A stretch of 64,000 bases of DNA from Larix kaempferi (taxonomy: Eukaryota; Streptophyta; Pinopsida; Pinales; Pinaceae): contig BSBM01001932.1 in assembly GCA_027924585.1 (NCBI GenBank), forward strand, positions 310,001 to 374,000, written 5' to 3'. A model generated the notes under the pieces. It had not been told where the DNA came from and made no database searches. It saw only the letters and a list, made by a program, of their open reading frames with translations. Each line of letters starts with the position of its first letter. Positions within the stretch are counted from its first letter, which is position 1. The position numbers and the translations under genes are program-made. Below, one piece after another: positions 56,698-64,000 of the stretch.

Positions 56698-57345
56698 TGA
56701 TCTAAGTGGATACTGGTTTCCACCCACCTATTCCACTAAATCATAACGATTCTCCATCTCCGCAATGTTTCTACAATTTTTGGGGTCTTGAAATTCTGGG
56801 GCATTTTTTAGGCCCTAAACAATATTTTTTGGCCTTTTGATGAATTTGTGTTTCCAAAGGATTCCCTAGTCCTTGATTGATAATGTTCTTATTTTCAAGA
56901 TATTTCCAACGGGGCATTATTCACCCCAAACAAAGTTTGTATGTGGAAGTTGAGGCCCCGAGAAGTTGATGTATCAACTAGATTCCTCGAGGCCCATATT
57001 CCTTTTGCCACTTAATCTCCCAAGGTTAGGGTTTTGGATATTTGGGGATTTTTCCTCATTTGGTTTGTCACTTATGTTAAAAGGCCACTTTCAACCTCTC
57101 ATAATGGTTTTCTTATACTTAGTGTAGCCAACACATCTCTCTCTTCAAAGATAAGTTACCACCATTCTAGCTAGTTTGTATTACTTTGCAACTTATAATA
57201 TTTTCCATTCCATTTCTTTATAAAATTTGGGTTTTATAGTACTACTAATCTCTCTGTAACATATTTGTATATGTATTTCCATTTTATGTTTTTTCCCTTA
57301 ATTCATTCTATAAATAATATAGATCAAACCACCACTTTGGTGGCG
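56698..57345 (+). repeat. Left LTR of a convergent pair (plus strand)
   Basis: Starts TGATCTAAGTGGATACTGG. It aligns with the reverse complement of about 58135-58852 through shared blocks: CCACCCACCTATTCCAC, AGGCCCTAAAC, AGAAGTTGA, CAACCTC, CACATCTCT and ACCACCATTCTAGCT. A TATA-like TCTATAAATAAT lies near 57308. The 3' boundary is approximate. Confidence 0.7.
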
Positions 57346-58050
57346 CTTGGAAGCAAATGGCAATGAGCTCCTCGTCCAAATGTTTCCATCCCTTGTCTTC
57401 TACCTTAACCAATAACTATTTAATGTCGTGGTGTAGGCCTAGAATAACTCGACTCCTCGTTTTTGCCTCTATGTTAGGGGTCCAAGGTTGACATCCTTGA
57501 CCCAACCTCGACATTTATGATGCCCCTAAGGAGGGAGCAATTCAATATATGCACACACATGAAAGGAGAGGAATTAGTAACATGTATGATATAAATAAAT
57601 CTACCTATCATCTTTGATAATATGTAAACATAAATTAAAAAATCAATTAACATCATAATTACCCTCATGCCCCCAATCCTAGTCGATGGTCGAGGTGACT
57701 CTGGGTGTCCTAAGTAGTCCATCCTTGCATACGGGTAATCCTAAATCACCATAGGGAAGTTAGCACCACTATGCAAATAAATATTGATGGAAGACATTGC
57801 CTACAACACTGTTCCCACCCCTCAGCATCATACCCCCCAATACCACATCCAGGGTTCCATATGCCTTGCATACCATACAACATTATGGGGCCACAATGTT
57901 GACACCCTATCAAAGAAATATGCACAAAAGAAGGTCCCAAACCTAAAATCTCCACCTACCGTGCTACACCAAGATCATTAGCACCAAAATATAGTTAGGA
58001 ACATATGGGCCCATCCAATGCATGTCTCTCCCAAAACCTGCATGATCATA
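57346..58050. other. Sequence between the convergent LTRs, no gene recognised
   Basis: Neither strand shows a domain. Part of this may belong to the 3' ends of the two LTRs, whose limits I could not fix. Confidence 0.45.
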
Positions 58051-58852
58051 TCATCATCTAGCCACCTATAATCATGTGGGTTCCCCCATACCCCATCACC
58101 TAAACCACCCTAAAACCCAATGCATAAGTCTCAAGGAGCTCTATATACTCCATGCAAATAGAGGAGTCACACAACACATTGCTCTCTGTATAGTTTATCC
58201 GTATTTATGTGAGAATGACATGAATGAGCATATATAGAACCACATACACAAATATAATATAGGAAACATAGTGATACAATAAAGTCAAATTCTATTAACT
58301 AAATAAAATAGAACGGACTGTAAAATAAAGCAGCTAGAATGGTGGTAGCTTTATCTCTAAGAAGAGATGTGGCGACTACGCTCATTTTTCAAAAGCTGAT
58401 TGCAAAAGGAGGTTGAAGGGGACTTTTATCATAAGCATGAGGAAAAAACCCTAAACATCAAAAGCCTAACTAACCCTAGGAGATGAAATGTAAAAAAATG
58501 TTTGTGGGCCATGAGGTGGTTAGTTGAGGTGTCAACTTCTTGGGGGCATAAATTTTCCATAAGATCTATATTTAGGGTACTTGGTAGCTCATTGGAAAGA
58601 CTATCTTCGACTATGTATGTACTGTGGTGTCATAAAAAAATGTCGTTTAGGGCCTCAAAATGGCCCTAGAAGTTTTGGACACGAAAATCCGTAAAATTGC
58701 CATACTGGAAAAATTGTCTTTAGCTCGTGGAATAGGTGGGTGGCCACTAATATCTATTTGGAGTAGTCCTCCGGCCCAAAAAATTGACAAAATGGAAAAT
58801 CTATTTTGGGTCAGTGGAATAGGTGGGTGGCCACTGATACCCATATGGATCA
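58051..58852 (-). repeat. Right LTR of a convergent pair (minus strand), with 87-bp duplication
   Basis: On the minus strand this starts TGATCCATATGGGTATCAG, right after a GGGGGGAGGAT tract (58853-58865). It matches the left LTR in inverted orientation. The block GGAATAGGTGGGTGGCCACT occurs twice (58729 and 58816), against once in the left LTR. The 3' limit is uncertain. Confidence 0.65.
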
Positions 58853-58865
58853 ATCCTCCCCCCTT

Positions 58866-59234
58866 AAGAAGCAATGGTATGCATTGCGTTGAGTACCTTA
58901 TCATATGGTTAACTTTGTGCTGAGTTGAGCTCCTAGTGAGGCATTTGCTAAGGTGAAAAGGATACCTTTTGTTGGCAGCCTAAGAGGGTTGTAATTTTTG
59001 TTGATGGATGCACTAGACCCGTGAAACAATTTTGGTTTCCTTATTATCCTTGGCCTGAACCGATGTGGATGATTTCTTTCTGGGGGGGCACCTTGAATTC
59101 GTGCCCCTTCATAGTAGGGGTACCCATATAGGCGAGGCAACAATGCCTTTTCATTCTTCTTGTTTTTTCTTAGTAGAGGGGCCCTATGCAAAGGTTGTGG
59201 GGGTCTCTGTGATTTGATGTTCACCTTCAAAGGA
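58866..59234 (-). other. Probable 3' internal region of the right convergent element
   Basis: It lies inside the polypurine tract of the right LTR. A 109-codon minus-strand frame (58901-59230) is open, rich in Pro, Arg and Lys, and not recognised. I do not call it a gene. Confidence 0.35.
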
Positions 59235-59639
59235 AATTGTGAAGAGGGAAAATTTCCCAGTCTCGGATATTGTCCTTCTGCACTACTTGGTTGAGTTCAA
59301 AGAGACTACAGTAGGTGCAACTGTCTCTAGTATCCGATAGAGTTGTCTTGCCAAAGTGACAATGACACTATGGGGTCATGACTCATGCATAGAATGACAC
59401 TTACACATATATGGTTGTCCTAAAAGAACATCACAGACTTCAAGTGGGTCCACATCATACGGTACCTCGTCTTTGAAAGGTTTGAGGTCAGTAGACGACA
59501 CTAATGATTGACATGGATACCTTATCCTTGGCTTAGCCAACTGATGGTGTATGGCTGTGGTTGAGGTGTTCTTGAGGCAATTGTGAAGAGGGAAATTTTC
59601 CCAATGTGGGAGATTATCTTCCTACAATGCTTGGTTGAG
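59235..59639. repeat. Two 61-bp direct repeats, 344 bp apart
   Basis: AATTGTGAAGAGGGAAAATT at 59235-59295 and a diverged copy at 59579-59639, both ending TTGGTTGAG. The sequence between them is non-coding. Confidence 0.75.
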
Positions 59640-62600
59640 GTCTGTTACCTCCAGATCGTGCACCTAGTTAACGTAACAAAAATATATGCTACTGCTCAGT
59701 GCATCCTTGGGGGCAAGTCTCAAGTCAAGGCTGTCACCTGATGTTGAATCTTCCGTTTATGCCAACTCCTAACCAAAGCCAAGGGGGTTAGTCCATATGG
59801 AATGCTTCTAAGGCTAATTTAGAATGTTTTAGAATATTAATTATGGATGTTTTTTAAGAGTTTTAGGGAGTTTGGTTACACTAGTCCAAGTTTGTTTGCA
59901 AAAAAGGGATTAAAGAGATGCTTTCAACAACAGAAAATCAAAGACCATCAATATATAAAGATACAACAACAATTTACCAATATTAAGCAAAATATGAAAT
60001 GGTTGTTGTTGTGAACAAGTTCCAATAGATTCAATACATAAAAGATGTTGTTGAAAGGGAAAGTTTTGCAAATGTCTCTTGGTTGATTTTAAATGATTAA
60101 ATATTCAAAGTTATTTAAGGGAACGGGGGAAACTCCAGAGATACCGTGAGGTACAAGGAGCAATGTCTGGAAATTGAATGAAGGTGGCTCCTCACGAGGA
60201 CGTGTGGGATGGAATGGAGTCTCTAGGGCGGTGTTCAACACTACACCAACAAGGGTGTATCCTAACTGTGCCCTGAGGTCACCTCCCAGTTGTTCTCACT
60301 TCTTCTGAGAAATTTTCTCACACAAAAACTCAATAATATTAGTGCCAGATTTTCACTATGTGAGGGGTTGTTGCTTTTATTAGGAGTAGTTGTTAACTAA
60401 AATGTGAAAATTTAAAGAGTGGCTACAACTCTTTCTGATTTCCCATAGGGCCAGCAAAATGCCCACAAGGGGAAAGAGCATACTTTGAGTTATAAACCAA
60501 ATGTTTATTCCAATTCACTTGAAGAAGATAAATAACTGAAACAGAAATGTTATGCTAATTACTACAGGAAAAGAGTGTCTTTTCTGATCATCTAATCATG
60601 TACTAAGGAAAATCCATTTATGTGATGGCGAGAGCATACTTCAAGAAAGCAATGCTACTTCGTTACTTTTAATCTACTTTACGAAATGAAATAAAATAAA
60701 ATAAAAAATGAATTATTTTTAAGTATATAATCCTGCAGTGAAACGTGTTTTGTGTGTTTGTGTTTCGTTTAGAAAAAATCACACCATAAAATTTAACACT
60801 GAGAATCCCCCCAGGGGGGATAGGGTGTGGGCGTTGTGTATCTCACTTGCTCTCGTTTAAAAGATATTAAAATACTTGCTCAAATAAGTGCCTCTTATGC
60901 CATTTAAACTTGGATCTAAGGGCTTACAATTTAATAGAATGATATACAAGTAAAAGGAGGTCCACAGAGAGTCTTTTTGGCACTTTTTGACGAAAATTTC
61001 CTTCTCTTTTTCCTCGGACCTGCTTAAAACCAGTAACTAAAAATGAAAAGTTAGTAGGTTAAACATACATAAATGCACAAAAATTTACAAAGTTCATGCT
61101 TGGAAAACATTGGGAAACTTTTGTGTGCTTCAAGTATGAAAACTATAGATCTAGAGCTAGTTTTTTAAAGTAAAAAATGAAGCTACTCTAGATATAATTT
61201 TGTATGCTTAATGAAAGAAGATATTCAATTTGCAAAAAATATAGATTTTTCTTTTGCTAAGCTAAAGCAACAAGTAACCAAGAGATATTTGAAAATAGAA
61301 AGATAATAGAAGGAAACCCTCAAGCTCAAGCTTGATATTAGAAGATGATGAAGAGAGGGAATTTGTGGACAAGAAGCATGTAGATCTGAAGGTTGAAAAT
61401 GATGGAAAGAGGGTGGATGCAACCGAGCTCCAAACTCCCTTCACCTTGAGGCTTCCTACAAAGCTTACACAATTCTCAAACAATAAAGATTAAAACTAGT
61501 ATGTTCATCAATCAAAACAAAGAGAATAATCATACAACTGAATAATAATATTACTCTCTAAAATCTTGAAAGCATGCACATCAAACAAACAAATTGACAA
61601 TTGCAATTGCTTGTTCCAATATAGCTATATCTACACATTAACTTACATAAAGAAGAAAGATTAGAAAGATTTCACCTCAACAAATAGCACATGCATGGAC
61701 CAAGAGCCACAATAGACCTCCAAAGTCTTCAATCTTATTACTCAAAAGAAACTTCACACATTATAGGAGCAGAGGTTCTATGCCTTCATATCATGAAGAA
61801 ATGAGCATGAGATACCTTGCTTATATAAAGAAATGAGAGAGGGGGAGGTGCACTTCCCAAGATAGATCCTCTTTAACACTTGGAGAAATGTATTGATACA
61901 CTTGGAAAAGGCTTGTTGACACATGTGAGAGGTTTGGGGAGGTTAATGACACCTTTCTCCAACCATTTGACACTTTTCAACCTCCACTTGACACCTCTCC
62001 AACAAAAAATTCGTCCCCTCCTTTGGTGGATCTCCAATCTTCAATCAAATCACCATTTATTTGCTCAATATTCTCCCTGATTTGATTTCCAATCAAAGGA
62101 TATTCGATTCCAACACATTTCCTTGATTTGTGGGATTGCGATTTTGCCTTTATTATGTCTTTTTTGCCAATTAAATTGGTCTTTTTGGCCTTTTTTGAGT
62201 AAATATTAATTTTGGAGATAAATACTCATTCGAAACTTAGGAAAAGTGGGTTTTTGGGTTAAATGGGTGCTCTGACTTAGAAAATGAGCATCCACTTGTC
62301 AAATTTAACCCACAAACCATACTTTTATTACATTTACAATTTTTCCATTTAAACTATTAAAAAATTGTCTAATTCTATGGGAAAAGATATTTTTCTCAGA
62401 AATTAAAAAAAAATCCTAGGGGACCAAACACATGTCCATATGACTCAATATTGATGGCTAGCATGTAAAAATACATAGACACTTAGGCTTTAATAACCTC
62501 CCAAGGCTTGACCACCAAGGTAAATACTCCATCTTTGGAGGTATGAGTGAAAAACTCAGGAATTATACGCCACTGAAGCGCAACGCATAATTCCTAAGGA

Positions 62601-64000
62601 AAAAACACTCTAGAGTACCATATTGGTAGATAAACCTAAGGTAAGCCAAGCCTGTTAAAGAAAGGACTATGCTAGACCAACTTATTACAATAACCCCAAG
62701 GGGCATGGACATGCAAATTTTTGGAAAAGGGCCAAAATTTGACCTGATGGATCTCAGAACACTGATGATGAACAATTAAATTATTCAAGTCTTCAACGGT
62801 TCACTTAGAATCCACTAAGTGAAATTTTGGTGGATAACATCTGGCTCCAACTACGGGACGTGTGCTCGATCAGCCTTTCGGCAAGGAAAGGATGCGAGAA
62901 CACCGGAATATCTGGTTTATACAACCTGTAAAAACATCTCAACTTGACAAGAAAAAACTTCAGCAACACAAGTTTTATGAAGAAACCAGTGAATCACAAA
63001 TTGCATTTACTCATAAAAACTAAAACTACCCAAGGAAAAAAGTTATTATTCCTATGTACTAGAAAGAAGTGCGTAAATTAAATGCTCTCTTTGAGGAGCT
63101 TATTTTCCTACTCTAAGCATGATATAAAGCAAAATGTTAAGTGTAATCAGAAATCCAATGTAACCATCTAAGCATTTCATCAATATAACAATTTTTTGCC
63201 TTGTCTTTGGTTACCTGCCAAAGCAAGGACACGTTTATCAGAAAGTGAAAACTTGCATGGATATTCTAGATGGGAGGGTTGGATGGGAAATTGTCACGAA
63301 CCCAATTTTCAAGGCTAGTAAATTTGTGAAATTTTGAAAAATATTCATAATGAACCTTTAACAACGAGATATAAGACACCCTAATTCCTTGTAAACATAA
63401 TGTCATTTGTTTATCCTTCAACAAAGTTGATCATGTCTAATTACTCTTATCTATGTAACTTCTTTGAACACTCATAAATAAAAGAACAATCTGCATACTA
63501 TATAAAAGATTTGCTTTAACAAATGCATGTCTATGTAAACCCAACAACGTTTTAGCGGTAACCATGCACCTATTTAAAACACCAAATTCATTACATGATC
63601 AAATAAGAAAATTAACTTTAATCTATAACTTACCATTCATTTACTCTTATTTTCTTCACCTTTCCTAGTTCAATTGCATACGAAGAGGTATTTAAGAATT
63701 AACAAGGAATCTTCATTTGTCAACACATACACTTGCATAAGGGAAAAGTCATCATGGTAAATAATAAATAAACACATAATAAATAAATGCATAAGGTCCA
63801 CTTATTCAAAGCAAACCAACCTTATTTATATTGAAACATAAGCAAGGAGATATCATATAAGAAATCACCATAAATATCAATAGGACATAATGCAAAATGA
63901 ACACAAACAATGAGATATCACATAAGGACATAAGAGAAAACTCAGATAGGAGATCCACTATAATGATGAGGTACATTCATGCACAACACAATATAAATAA
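59640..64000. other. AT-rich sequence to the window end, no gene recognised
   Basis: Only short open frames with no domain motifs occur. GC-richer LTR-like patches lie near 60120-60300 and 62830-62920. I found no paired LTRs, tRNA-like folds or tandem arrays. Confidence 0.45.

Noticed and set aside
58660-58923. Plus-strand frame with repeated GIGGWPLI text
   Set aside because: The repetition reflects the 87-bp DNA duplication inside an LTR, and the minus strand is equally open.

Overview
This window is plant nuclear DNA made almost entirely of old transposable elements. I found no intact host gene, tRNA, rRNA or CRISPR array. The plant call rests on Ty1/copia elements primed by initiator-Met tRNA (TGGTATCAGAGC-type sites), a plant-type LINE whose ORF1 carries a DUF4283-like domain, and a Ty3/gypsy polyprotein with the plant-specific DLGS protease motif. 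Heavy nesting, long non-coding tracts and many solo or decayed LTRs suggest a large, slowly purged genome. A gymnosperm is plausible, but the sequence alone does not prove it.

Layout. Positions 1-15531 hold a Ty1/copia element on the minus strand (element 1), cut by the window start. Its 5' LTR is split by element 2 (4065-15368, target duplication CCCCC, 225-bp LTRs). Element 2 is split in turn by element 3 (5307-14068, target duplication GTAAC, 1433-bp LTRs). Element 3 is a Ty3/gypsy derivative that lost most of RT and all of RNase H and integrase. It keeps a multi-zinc-finger gag, a protease, gag-like domains placed after the protease, and an intact 454-codon coiled-coil ORF. Positions 15616-22217 hold another copia element (element 4, target duplication CTATC) whose RT core is replaced by tandem repeats. 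Positions 22218-27600 hold no recognisable gene. A plant LINE lies at about 27635-37100, broken by a non-coding insert at about 30040-33560 that carries an array of GC-rich palindromes. Positions 38188-42054 hold a non-autonomous copia-like element (element 5) flanked by unusually long direct repeats. Positions 42251-45260 hold a badly decayed gypsy gag-pol (element 6). Positions 46805-48931 and 49468-50024 are solo LTRs, the second of the same family as element 1. Positions 56698-58852 hold two related LTRs in convergent orientation. The remainder to 64000 is AT-rich with no supported gene.

The order of events can be read from the nesting and from counted LTR differences: element 1 is oldest, element 2 came next (16 of 225 positions differ), and element 3 is youngest (about 30 of 1433). 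No coding unit looks able to transpose by itself. The most unusual object is element 3, for its domain order, its surviving extra ORF and the tandem array at its primer-binding site.
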